Shown in pieces: positions 15,687 through 22,722 of a DNA stretch of 29,962 bases. The position numbers were made by a program, and so were the translations under genes. The notes under the pieces are model-generated. The model was not told where the DNA came from. It saw nothing but the letters and a program-made list of their open reading frames with translations, and searched no databases. The stretch lies in NCBI GenBank assembly GCA_900553265.1, contig USDD01000023.1, positions 1 through 29,962 of the forward strand, read 5' to 3'. Every line of letters starts with the position of its first letter. Position 1 is the first letter of the stretch. Source of the stretch: an uncultured Eubacteriales bacterium. GTDB lineage: Bacteria; Bacillota; Clostridia; Christensenellales; Aristaeellaceae.

Positions 15687-16715
15687 ATGCACTGGGATGT
15701 TGGCATCGATTTGGGAACGGAAAACGTGCGCATGGCGGAGCTGAAGCAGGGCCCTGTGCTCAGCGCGGCGGCGGCGCTGGCCTTTCGGCAGGGGCGGGAC
15801 AATCCCGTCTGCTGCGGCGACGCGGCGGCGCGGCTCTATGGGCGCGCCTGCGAGAATATGACGGTGGTCAGCCCGCTGCGCGACGGCGTGCTGGAGAGCA
15901 ATCTGACGGCGGATCGCATGTTTCACTGGCTCTATCGCCAGCTGGACACGGTGAACCGCAAGCGCCGCTTCAATGCGTTGATTACCTGCGCGCCCTTCGC
16001 GCGGCCGGTGCAGCGGGAGGCGCTGCTGACCGCCGCGGGCGACGCGGGCGCGGCGGAGACGGCGCTGGTGCGCGGCGACGCGGCGGCGGCGCTGGGGGCG
16101 GGACTGGATCTGAACGCGCCGGAGGCCAAGCTGGTGGTGGACGTGGGCGCGGGCAAGCTGTCGGCGACGCTGTTCACCTTCGGGCGCGTGGCGGCCTACG
16201 GCTATCTGCCCTACGGCATGAACCGCATCGACGAGCGCATTCGCCGCATTCTGCGCACGGATTACGGCTATCGCGTGGGCCGAACGGCTTCGCAGGAGAT
16301 CAAGCACACGCTGGGCACCGCTCAGCCGAACGCCGCGCCCAACGACGTGCTGATGCACATGACCGGCTTCAGCATCGCCAATCGCCTGCCGGAGACCTTC
16401 GATGTGGAGACGAAGCCCGTGCTGCAGGCCTGCGAAGACGTGGTGCGCGAGCTGGCGGCGCTGTGCGCGTCGGTGGCGGAGCAGGCGCCCGAGGAGCTGT
16501 CCGCCGATCTCAACGACGCGGGCGCGGTGCTCGTTGGCGGCGGCGCGGAGCTGACGGGACTGGACAAGCGCATCGGCGACGCGCTGGGCATTCCCTGCCG
16601 GGTGGCCGACGCGCCCGCAGCCTGCGCCATCCGCGGCCTGCATCGGATTATGGAGAGCCCGGAAGCCTATCCGGCGGCGTTCCTTGACCGCAGAACCTCC
16701 GCTCAGTGGGGGTGA
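15687..16715 (+). CDS. Divergent MreB-like actin-family protein
   Basis: 342 residues, the length of MreB/Mbl. The actin-fold landmarks follow MreB order: phosphate-1 DLGTENVRM (8-16), SPLRDGVLE (62-70, cf. RPLRDGVI), phosphate-2 DVGAGKLSATLF (152-163), a YG.N.ID.RIRR segment, EIKHTLG (204-210) and the adenosine motif VGGGAELTGLD (283-293). The MreB signature EEPMAAAIGAG is replaced by RGDAAAALGAG (129-139), losing the Glu pair linked to ATP hydrolysis. MreB polymers guide cell-wall synthesis; this paralog may bind nucleotide without normal turnover (inference). ATG 15687 has GGAGG 7 bases upstream; GC content is very high. It is first in an operon with a YgjP-type peptidase, 6 bases downstream. 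The alternative reading is a PilM/EutJ-like protein, less likely given the RDGV and GGGAELTGL matches. Confidence 0.75.
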   Translation: MHWDVGIDLGTENVRMAELKQGPVLSAAAALAFRQGRDNPVCCGDAAARLYGRACENMTVVSPLRDGVLESNLTADRMFHWLYRQLDTVNRKRRFNALITCAPFARPVQREALLTAAGDAGAAETALVRGDAAAALGAGLDLNAPEAKLVVDVGAGKLSATLFTFGRVAAYGYLPYGMNRIDERIRRILRTDYGYRVGRTASQEIKHTLGTAQPNAAPNDVLMHMTGFSIANRLPETFDVETKPVLQACEDVVRELAALCASVAEQAPEELSADLNDAGAVLVGGGAELTGLDKRIGDALGIPCRVADAPAACAIRGLHRIMESPEAYPAAFLDRRTSAQWG

Positions 16716-16721
16716 TCCGGC

Positions 16722-17444
16722 GTGAAGCGAACGGTCGGCGCCGGCTCGCGGCGAATTGAATACGTGCTGATTCAGGCGGTGCGGCGCAACATCCTCATTC
16801 AGGCGCTGCCCGAGGGTGAGACGCGGGTCTATGCGCCCAAGACCGCCCGGCTGCGCGATGTGGACGAGCTGGTGCGCGCCAGCGCCGACCGCATCGCGGA
16901 GATGCACCGCTCGCTGGATCAGCGGCGGGAGGAGCGGCAGAAGCGGCATCCCGTGGCCGACGGAAGCGAAATCATGGTCGAGGGGCAGTGGTGGACGCTG
17001 CGCCTTTCGCAGGAGCATTGCGCGCGCCCGAGGGCCGATCTGGACGAGGACGCGCGGGAAATCCGGCTGCGCATGGAGAATCCCGGCGACGAGGAGGCCG
17101 TGCGCGCGGCGCTGAAGAGCGCGCTGGCCGCCCGGGCGCTTGCGCGCATCCGCCAGCGCATCGAATGGTACCATCCGCGCATCGGTGGCGCCTTCGGCCG
17201 CGTGACCGTGCGCGATCAGCGCAGCCGCTGGGGCAGCTGCTCGTCGAAGCACAATCTAAACTTCAACTGGAAGCTCATCCTCGCGCCGCCGCAGGCGCTG
17301 GACTACGTGGTGGTACACGAGCTGTGCCATCTGCACGAATTCAACCATTCGCCGCGCTTCTGGCGGCTGGTGGAGAGCCAGATGCCCGATTATGAGGCAT
17401 GGAAGAAGTGGCTCAAGATTCACGGAAGCGAGCTTGGAATTTAG
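16722..17444 (+). CDS. YgjP/M48-type zinc metallopeptidase domain protein
   Basis: 240 residues. The C-terminal YgjP-like (DUF45) metallopeptidase region contains RDQRSRWGSCSSK and the zinc motif HELCHLHEFNHSPRFW, with H199, E200 and H203 as probable ligands and catalytic Glu, and NHS at 208-210. This family is cytoplasmic and related to SprT and WssK peptidases; its substrates are mostly unknown. GTG 16722 is chosen because GGGGTG lies 7 bases upstream and the start follows the mreB-like stop by 6 bases. The first 100 residues are Arg-rich, and the upstream IEYVLIQAVRRNILIQALPEG resembles the strand-rich N-terminus usual in YgjP proteins. No membrane segment is seen. Confidence 0.88.
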   Translation: MKRTVGAGSRRIEYVLIQAVRRNILIQALPEGETRVYAPKTARLRDVDELVRASADRIAEMHRSLDQRREERQKRHPVADGSEIMVEGQWWTLRLSQEHCARPRADLDEDAREIRLRMENPGDEEAVRAALKSALAARALARIRQRIEWYHPRIGGAFGRVTVRDQRSRWGSCSSKHNLNFNWKLILAPPQALDYVVVHELCHLHEFNHSPRFWRLVESQMPDYEAWKKWLKIHGSELGI

Positions 17445-17458
17445 AGGAGGAATGAAAA

Positions 17459-17902
17459 ATGGGCGCGTTCACTCCGTTTATGTTCACCATGGCGATGGGA
17501 ACCAGCGTGCTGCTGCTGCTGTTCACGGTGGGGCTGCTGGTGGTCAGCATCGTGTCCAACTGGTGCGTGTTCACCAAGGCCGGTGAGCCGGGCTGGAAGA
17601 TTTTCATCCCGGTCTACGGAAGCTACGTCAGCTATCGCATCGCCGGCGTGAGCCTGTATTTCTGGATCAGCCTGCTGCTGAGCGCTGCAGTCCGCCTGAC
17701 GGACGGTCCGAACGGCGAAGCGACGCTGCTTTCGTCCCTTTTCAGCCTCGGCGCGTCGGCGGTGGAGGTCTGGATGTGCATCAATCTCGCGCGCTCCTTT
17801 GGCAGGGGAATCGGCTTCGGCCTCGGCCTTGCGTTCCTGCCCGTCGTGTTCTATCCCATCCTCGCCTTCGGCCCGGCGGAATACATCGGAACGAAGAGCT
17901 GA
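17459..17902 (+). CDS. DUF5684-type membrane protein (first of a tandem pair)
   Basis: 147 residues with about four hydrophobic segments (roughly 9-34, 62-76, 85-105 and 117-137). The DUF5684 signature is present: a first helix followed by VFTKAGEPGWKIFIPVYGSY, then YRIAGVSLYFW and a C-terminal ARSFGRGIGFGLGLAFLP..FYPILAFG. Function is unknown for the family. GAGGAGG lies 8 bases before ATG 17459. The gene follows the YgjP-type gene by 14 bases and precedes a paralog by 23 bases. Confidence 0.85.
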   Translation: MGAFTPFMFTMAMGTSVLLLLFTVGLLVVSIVSNWCVFTKAGEPGWKIFIPVYGSYVSYRIAGVSLYFWISLLLSAAVRLTDGPNGEATLLSSLFSLGASAVEVWMCINLARSFGRGIGFGLGLAFLPVVFYPILAFGPAEYIGTKS

Positions 17903-17925
17903 CCTGAACGATCGGAGGAAGATGT

Positions 17926-18390
17926 ATGGTTGTATTCATGGATTTTGCCGCGACGCTGCTGGAAGGGCTTGATCAGGTGGCTGCGGTGCTGCTGCTTCTG
18001 CTGATGCTGTCGTGTATCGCGCTGCTTGTTCTGGTGCTGATCGCAACCTGGAAGATATTCGTCAAGGCGGGTGAAAAGGGCTGGAAGAGCCTGATCCCGT
18101 TCTACAGCGTGTACATTCAGTGCCGCATTGCGGGAATTCCGAAGATTTTCTGGATCTACATGCCGGTGTTGCTGCTGCTGCAGATTCTGAACTGGGCGGG
18201 CAGGAGAGATACGGGCGTTTACGGATTTATCAATTGCTGCAATTTTGCGCTGCAGGGGATATATTGCGGCTATCTCGCCCGGGCCTTCGGCAAAAAGACC
18301 GGATTCTGCATTGCCACGGCGTTTCTGCCGGTGATTTTCCTGCCCATCCTTGGCCTCGGCTCGGCGAAGTACGTCGGCACTAAGGGCTGA
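17926..18390 (+). CDS. DUF5684-type membrane protein (second of a tandem pair)
   Basis: 154 residues, a clear paralog of the preceding gene: KIFVKAGEKGWKSLIPFYSVYIQCRIAGIPKIFW matches VFTKAGEPGWKIFIPVYGSYVSYRIAGVSLYFW position by position, and both end in LPILGLGSAKYVGTKG or ILAFGPAEYIGTKS. About four membrane segments, several Cys in the C-terminal half. GGAGG lies 7 bases before ATG 17926. Function is unknown; the pair probably arose by tandem duplication followed by strong divergence. Confidence 0.85.
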   Translation: MVVFMDFAATLLEGLDQVAAVLLLLLMLSCIALLVLVLIATWKIFVKAGEKGWKSLIPFYSVYIQCRIAGIPKIFWIYMPVLLLLQILNWAGRRDTGVYGFINCCNFALQGIYCGYLARAFGKKTGFCIATAFLPVIFLPILGLGSAKYVGTKG

Positions 18391-18420
18391 ACTCGCCGCG
18401 CAATTGTAAATCCTTCGTTG

Positions 18421-18456
18421 AACCTCGCGCATCGACTTGACAGACGGCGCGAGGTT
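18421..18456. promoter_or_regulatory. 10-bp perfect inverted repeat embracing the abrB -35
   Basis: AACCTCGCGC (18421-18430) pairs perfectly with GCGCGAGGTT (18447-18456) across 16 bases. The -35 TTGACA lies in the loop and the right arm fills the spacer of the abrB promoter. With no T-run after it, it fits an operator or attenuator better than a terminator of the DUF5684 operon, though it may do both. Confidence 0.6.
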
Positions 18457-18465
18457 TGCTATATT
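18437..18465 (+). promoter_or_regulatory. Promoter of the abrB-ynbB-transporter operon
   Basis: TTGACA (18437-18442), 17 bases, TATATT (18460-18465), with TGC immediately upstream of the -10. Strong match to sigma-A consensus, about 40 bases before the start codon. Confidence 0.85.
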
Positions 18466-18506
18466 CCTACAAGTGGGAAAAGTATAACTGGACAAACGGG
18501 GAGGTT

Positions 18507-18755
18507 ATGCGTTTGGCCGGAGGAAAGCACCTGTTGGGAAAGGTCAGCGGGCGGCACGTGTTCGGAACCGTCAGGGTGGGGGAAAAGGGACAGATCGTCA
18601 TCCCCAAGGACGCGCGCGAGCAGTTCGGCATTCGGCCGGGCGACACGCTGCTGGTTCTGGGCGACGACCGCCACGGGCTCGTCGTCACGCGCCCGGACGT
18701 GATTCAGGACGTTGCAGACCGCATTTTTGAAAAACTGGACGAAAAAAAGGAGTAA
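18507..18755 (+). CDS. AbrB/MazE/SpoVT-type transcriptional regulator
   Basis: 82 residues from ATG 18507. The swapped-hairpin AbrB domain is FGTVRVGEKGQIVIPKDARE..FGIRPGDTLLVLGD (about 19-53), followed by an acidic/basic C-terminal helix. Such small DNA-binding dimers act as transition-state regulators or antitoxins; no toxin gene is adjacent. The longer in-frame ORF from 18456 overlaps the promoter and is excluded. GGGGAGG ends only 2 bases before ATG 18507, unusually close; TTG 18531, preceded by GGAGG at 18519-18523, is an alternative start that would leave the domain intact. It ends 5 bases before the ynbB-like gene, so it probably regulates its own operon, via the inverted repeat at its promoter. 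Confidence 0.85.
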   Translation: MRLAGGKHLLGKVSGRHVFGTVRVGEKGQIVIPKDAREQFGIRPGDTLLVLGDDRHGLVVTRPDVIQDVADRIFEKLDEKKE

Positions 18756-18760
18756 TTTCC

Positions 18761-20041
18761 ATGGCGATTGAAGAGATGTATCGAAGCCTCGGCGTCTGTC
18801 CGAAGGTCTATTCCTTTGGCGAGGATATTCTGACGGGCCTGAAGGAGCGCTTCGAGGCCATTGACCGCACGGCGGAGTACAATCAGGCGAAGGTCGTCGG
18901 CGCGATGCAGAAGAACCGCGTCAGCGCCCAGTGCTTCGCGGCCACCACGGGCTATGGCTACGACGACATTGGCCGCGACGTGCTGGAGCGCGTCTACGCG
19001 GACGCCTTCCACACCGAGGCGGCGCTGGTTCGTCCGCAGATCACCTGCGGCACCCATGCGCTGACCGTGGCGCTGTCGGCCAACCTGCGCCCGGGCGACG
19101 AGCTGCTCTCGCCCGTGGGCAAGCCCTACGATACGCTGGAGGAGGTCATCGGCATCCGCGATTCCGTCTGCTCGCTGAAGGAGTATGGCGTGAGCTATCG
19201 TCAGGTGGATCTCACGGCGGACGGCGGCTTTGACTGGGAGGGCATCCGCGCGGCCATCAACGAAAAAACGAAGCTCGTGACCATCCAGCGCTCCAAGGGC
19301 TATCAGACCCGCCCGACCTTTTCGGTCAGGCAGATCGGCGAGCTGATCGCCTTTGTCAAGTCGGTCAAGCCCGGCCTCGTCTGCATGGTGGACAACTGCT
19401 ACGGCGAATTTGTCGAAGAGATCGAACCCTCCGACGTGGGCGCGGACATGACCGTGGGCTCGCTGATTAAGAATCCGGGCGGCGGACTGGCGCCCATCGG
19501 CGGCTATATCGTGGGCACGAAGACCTGCGTTGAGCGCTGCGCCTATCGCCTGAGCGCGCCGGGCCTCGGACAGGAGGTCGGCGCGAATCTGGGCATCCTG
19601 CCGTCGTTCTATCAGGGCTTCTTCCTCGCGCCTACGGTGGTGGCCGGCGCGCTGAAGGGCGCGATCTTCGCCGCCAACATCTACGAAAAGCTGGGCTTCC
19701 GCGTGGTGCCCAATTCCACGGAATCGCGCCACGACATCATTCAGGCGGTGGAGCTGGGCTCCGCGGAGCGCATGATCGCCTTCTGCGCGGGCATTCAGGC
19801 CGCCGCGCCGGTGGACAGCTACGTCCGCCCTGAGCCGTCGGAGATGCCGGGCTACGACGCGGATGTAATTATGGCCGCGGGCGCGTTCGTGCAGGGCTCG
19901 TCCATCGAGCTCAGCGCCGACGGCCCCATCCGCGAGCCATACGCCGTGTACTTCCAGGGCGGACTGACCTGGTATCACGCCAAGCTGGGCATCCTGATGA
20001 GCCTGCAGAAGCTCTGCGACGCGGGCCTCGTGACGCTCTGA
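18761..20041 (+). CDS. ynbB: Methionine gamma-lyase-family PLP enzyme (YnbB, 'aluminum resistance protein' family)
   Basis: 426 residues, full length for the YnbB/Met_gamma_lyase (PF06838-type) family of fold-type I PLP enzymes. Visible residues: TTGYGYDD (62-69), the glycine-loop segment CGTHALTVAL (96-105), the PLP-contacting D211 in VDNCYGEF, and the probable Schiff-base K237 in GSLIKNPGGGLAP. The family is related to Cys/Met metabolism enzymes, but its physiological substrate is not established; the aluminum-resistance name is historical. AAGGAG lies 8 bases before ATG 18761. It is the second gene of an operon, between an AbrB-like regulator and a DMT transporter. In many Firmicutes ynbB lies near hfq and glnR, a context not seen here. 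Confidence 0.9.
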   Translation: MAIEEMYRSLGVCPKVYSFGEDILTGLKERFEAIDRTAEYNQAKVVGAMQKNRVSAQCFAATTGYGYDDIGRDVLERVYADAFHTEAALVRPQITCGTHALTVALSANLRPGDELLSPVGKPYDTLEEVIGIRDSVCSLKEYGVSYRQVDLTADGGFDWEGIRAAINEKTKLVTIQRSKGYQTRPTFSVRQIGELIAFVKSVKPGLVCMVDNCYGEFVEEIEPSDVGADMTVGSLIKNPGGGLAPIGGYIVGTKTCVERCAYRLSAPGLGQEVGANLGILPSFYQGFFLAPTVVAGALKGAIFAANIYEKLGFRVVPNSTESRHDIIQAVELGSAERMIAFCAGIQAAAPVDSYVRPEPSEMPGYDADVIMAAGAFVQGSSIELSADGPIREPYAVYFQGGLTWYHAKLGILMSLQKLCDAGLVTL

Positions 20042-20072
20042 GAATTCCATATACACTAAGGAGGAGATTCTA

Positions 20073-21011
20073 ATGTCCTGGTTTGCCCTGGCGCTGGTCG
20101 CCATGCTCTGCTGGAGCGGCTCCGATCTTTTCAGCAAAATGGGCTCCAAGCCCGATGATCGCCTGAGCCACTGGAAGATGGTCATGGCCGTCGGTCTGGT
20201 GATGGGCCTGCACGCGCTGTACACCGTCGTGGTCGGCGGCGTGCGGGTCACGGTAGGCGATATGATCACCTATCTGCCCGCGTCCTTCCTCTATATTCTG
20301 GCCATGGTGCTGGGATATGTCGGCCTGCGCTACATCGAGCTGTCCATCTCGTCGCCCATCTGCAACACCTCCGGCGCGGCGGCGGCGCTGTTCTGCCTGA
20401 TTTTCCTGGGCGAAAAGCTGCCGGAGCTGCCGGTGAACCTGTTCGGCAGGGAGGTGACGCTGCCGCTGGGTCTGATCGCCGTGCTGCTGATGGCCGCGGG
20501 CGTGCTGATCCTCGGCATCGTTGAAACCAACGAGGACGAGGAGATCAAGGCCGAGCGCCGAAAGGCGGAGAACGTGCAGTACGCCCGGAGCATTCTGGCG
20601 CTGCTGCTGCCCATTCTGTACTGCCTGATCGATGCGGCGGGCACCGTCGCCGACAGCATTATTCTGGAAAAGCTGGACGAGACCGTGGCCAACACGGCCT
20701 ATGAGCTGACCTTCCTCGTGCTGGGCATCCTGGCGGCGATCTACACGCTGGGTATTCGCCGCGACAAGCTGCGCATTCCCCGGGAGGTTCCGAAGCTGCT
20801 GGCCGCCGTCTGCGAAACCGCCGGACAGGCCGCGTACATCTTCGCCATCAGCTCCTCCGTGGCCGCCGCGCCCATCATCTCGTGCTACTGCCTCGTCTCC
20901 GTGCTCTGGAGCCGCATTTTCCTGAAGGAAAAGCTCTCATGGAAGCACTATCTGGCCATCGGCATTGCCGCGGTGGGCATCGCGCTGATCGGCTTCCTGG
21001 ACGAAATCTGA
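20073..21011 (+). CDS. DMT-superfamily (EamA-type) transporter
   Basis: 312 residues with about nine or ten hydrophobic segments in two EamA-like halves, split by a charged cytoplasmic loop (NEDEEIKAERRKAENVQY, about 152-169). Each half ends in the family's motif of a conserved Glu followed by hydrophobic helices (FLGEKLPEL; FLKEKLSWKHYLAIGIAAVG). EamA proteins export or import metabolites and amino acids. GGAGGAG lies 7 bases before ATG 20073. It follows the ynbB-like gene by 31 bases and ends in a strong hairpin, so it probably moves a substrate or product of that enzyme (inference). Confidence 0.88.
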   Translation: MSWFALALVAMLCWSGSDLFSKMGSKPDDRLSHWKMVMAVGLVMGLHALYTVVVGGVRVTVGDMITYLPASFLYILAMVLGYVGLRYIELSISSPICNTSGAAAALFCLIFLGEKLPELPVNLFGREVTLPLGLIAVLLMAAGVLILGIVETNEDEEIKAERRKAENVQYARSILALLLPILYCLIDAAGTVADSIILEKLDETVANTAYELTFLVLGILAAIYTLGIRRDKLRIPREVPKLLAAVCETAGQAAYIFAISSSVAAAPIISCYCLVSVLWSRIFLKEKLSWKHYLAIGIAAVGIALIGFLDEI

Positions 21012-21028
21012 AGAAAAAACGCTGTTTG

Positions 21029-21065
21029 CGCCGCGCGCCGGAGGGAAAAGCTCCGGCGCGCGGCG
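21029..21065 (+). terminator. Terminator of the abrB-ynbB-transporter operon
   Basis: A perfect 15-bp GC-rich stem (21029-21043 with 21051-21065) with a GGAAAAG loop, 18 bases after the stop. The following tract (TACTTTACC) is only weakly T-rich, but the stem is very stable. Confidence 0.8.
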
Positions 21066-21084
21066 TACTTTACCAATAGAGACC

Positions 21085-21113
21085 TTGAATTTGCGTGCGA
21101 CGCGTGCTATAAT
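21085..21113 (+). promoter_or_regulatory. Promoter of the DUF2232-rplI-dnaB operon
   Basis: TTGAAT (21085-21090), 17 bases, TATAAT (21108-21113), again with the TGC extension before the -10. Confidence 0.8.
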
Positions 21114-21148
21114 CAATCTGTATATCCATAGAAATGGAGGACTTGCGC

Positions 21149-22225
21149 TTGAGCGAGCCTATGAAACCCCGCCTCTCTGTGGGAAAAATCATCCTCGGCA
21201 CGGTGCTTGCGCTGCTGACCGGCGCGCTTTTCCCGGTGCTTGCGATGTATCAGGCGCTGCTGCCCATGGCGGTTCCGGGCGTGGCGACGATGGTCTCCGT
21301 GGCGCTGGCCGTCAGCTATGGCTGGGGCTTTGCGGCGCTGCTCTGGATCGTCGGACTGGCCATGGCGCTGTTTGGAATGGGCCCGGCGCTGGCGGCGGCC
21401 GCGATGCTCATGTGCGGCGCGCCGTCCGCAGTCATCATCCTCAGCATTCGAAAGCGGCAGCCGTTTTTCGCGCAGCTGCGCAGCGCGCTGGCCGCCTGTC
21501 TGGGCGGCACGGTACTGGCCGTGGTCGTGGCGGCGGCGTTCTATGGCAGCGACATGGTCGGGCGGCTGATGGAGGAGTTCCAGAAGCTCTATGAATCGAT
21601 TCTTCCGCAGCTCTGGGAGAGCTACCGGGACGTTCTTCGGGCGGCGGGAACCATGACGACCTACGAGGAATTCACTGCGCCGTTCTATTCGATGCTCCGG
21701 CTCGTGAAGATCTACTACGAGACCTATCTGGCCGCCGATCTGCTCTCCGGCGCGATCTGGACGGCAGCGCTTTCGACGCTGTGGGGCAACTGGCTGGCCG
21801 CGCGCCGCGGAATGGCGACGAAGGAGAGTTTCGCCGGCCTGCACGAGTGGCGGCTTCCGGCCAATCTGACCTGGGGTATTCTGATGACGCTGGCGGCGGC
21901 CTTCGCGCTGAAATACACGTCCGTTCCGGGCGCGGGCGCGGCATGGGCGGCGGTGGAGAAGCTCTCCATGACGGCGTTTACGCTGCAGGCGCTGGGAGCG
22001 AACGACCGCCGGCTCAAGAGCGGCGGCGCGTCCGTGTCCCGGCGGGTGACCTCTGTGGTGCTGCTGATGGTGCTGGGCGGCATCGCTGTGCCGATGGTGC
22101 TGGGATGGAGCGTAACGACGCTGCTGGGCGTGATCGGCGCGGTCTCGGCGGTTTTCGGCCGATACGGCGCGCTTCGCCCGTGGATGGATAAGCACAAAAA
22201 CGACATGAACGGCTCCGGCCGATGA
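21149..22225 (+). CDS. DUF2232 (YybS-like) membrane protein
   Basis: 358 residues from TTG 21149, which has GGAGG (21136-21140) 8 bases upstream; ATG 21134 overlaps that RBS, and ATG 21161 is a further possibility. About eight hydrophobic segments are present: four in the first 130 residues, then a charged stretch (MEEFQKLYESILPQLWESYR) and four more in the C-terminal half. This is the DUF2232/YybS pattern. In Bacillus, yybS lies upstream of gdpP (yybT), rplI and dnaC; here rplI follows by 16 bases and no gdpP is between. Related to S-component-like membrane proteins; function unproven. First gene of its operon. Confidence 0.8.
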   Translation: MSEPMKPRLSVGKIILGTVLALLTGALFPVLAMYQALLPMAVPGVATMVSVALAVSYGWGFAALLWIVGLAMALFGMGPALAAAAMLMCGAPSAVIILSIRKRQPFFAQLRSALAACLGGTVLAVVVAAAFYGSDMVGRLMEEFQKLYESILPQLWESYRDVLRAAGTMTTYEEFTAPFYSMLRLVKIYYETYLAADLLSGAIWTAALSTLWGNWLAARRGMATKESFAGLHEWRLPANLTWGILMTLAAAFALKYTSVPGAGAAWAAVEKLSMTAFTLQALGANDRRLKSGGASVSRRVTSVVLLMVLGGIAVPMVLGWSVTTLLGVIGAVSAVFGRYGALRPWMDKHKNDMNGSGR

Positions 22226-22241
22226 TACGGGAGGAAGAATT

Positions 22242-22694
22242 ATGAAGGTTATTCTGCTTCAGGATGTTAAAGGCACCGGCAAGAAGGATCAGATCGTCGA
22301 GGCTTCCGACGGCTTCGCTCGCAATTATCTGATTCCCCGCAAGATGGCGCGCGAGGCGACCGCCGAGGCGCTCAACGCCATCGAGAAGTCCAAGAGCGCC
22401 GACAAGCACCGCGAGGACGTGCGCCGCGCGGAGGCCGAGACCAAGGCGCGCATGCTCAAGGGCAAGGTCGTACAGCTGTCCGTGCGCGGCGGCGAAAACG
22501 GCAAGCTCTACGGCACCGTCACCAACGACCAGATCGCCGCGGCGCTGAAGGAGCAGCACGGCGTGGAGGTGGACAAGCGCAAGCTGGAGCTGGAGGAGCC
22601 CATCAAGTCCGCCGGACAGGCGTTTGTGACGCTGAAGCTGATGGCGGGCATCTCCACGCGAATGATCGTCAACGTCAAGATCGCCGAGAAGTAA
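22242..22694 (+). CDS. rplI: 50S ribosomal protein L9
   Basis: 150 residues, standard length. The N-terminal L9 domain is complete (MKVILLQDVKGTGKKDQIVE, SDGFARNYLIPRKMA), the long connecting helix spans about 41-75, and the C-terminal domain contains LYGTVTNDQIAAALKEQHG and ends VNVKIAEK. It binds 23S rRNA in the large subunit. GGGAGG lies 7 bases before ATG 22242. It is between the DUF2232 gene and dnaB, the classic Firmicutes order. Confidence 0.98.
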   Translation: MKVILLQDVKGTGKKDQIVEASDGFARNYLIPRKMAREATAEALNAIEKSKSADKHREDVRRAEAETKARMLKGKVVQLSVRGGENGKLYGTVTNDQIAAALKEQHGVEVDKRKLELEEPIKSAGQAFVTLKLMAGISTRMIVNVKIAEK

Positions 22695-22722
22695 TCGGAT
22701 TTTCAGAAATACAGAGGCCAAA

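Noticed and set aside
18421..18456. Simple intrinsic terminator for the DUF5684 operon
   Set aside because: The stem is not followed by a T-run (TGCTATATT instead) and overlaps a strong promoter; termination cannot be excluded but is not the best reading.
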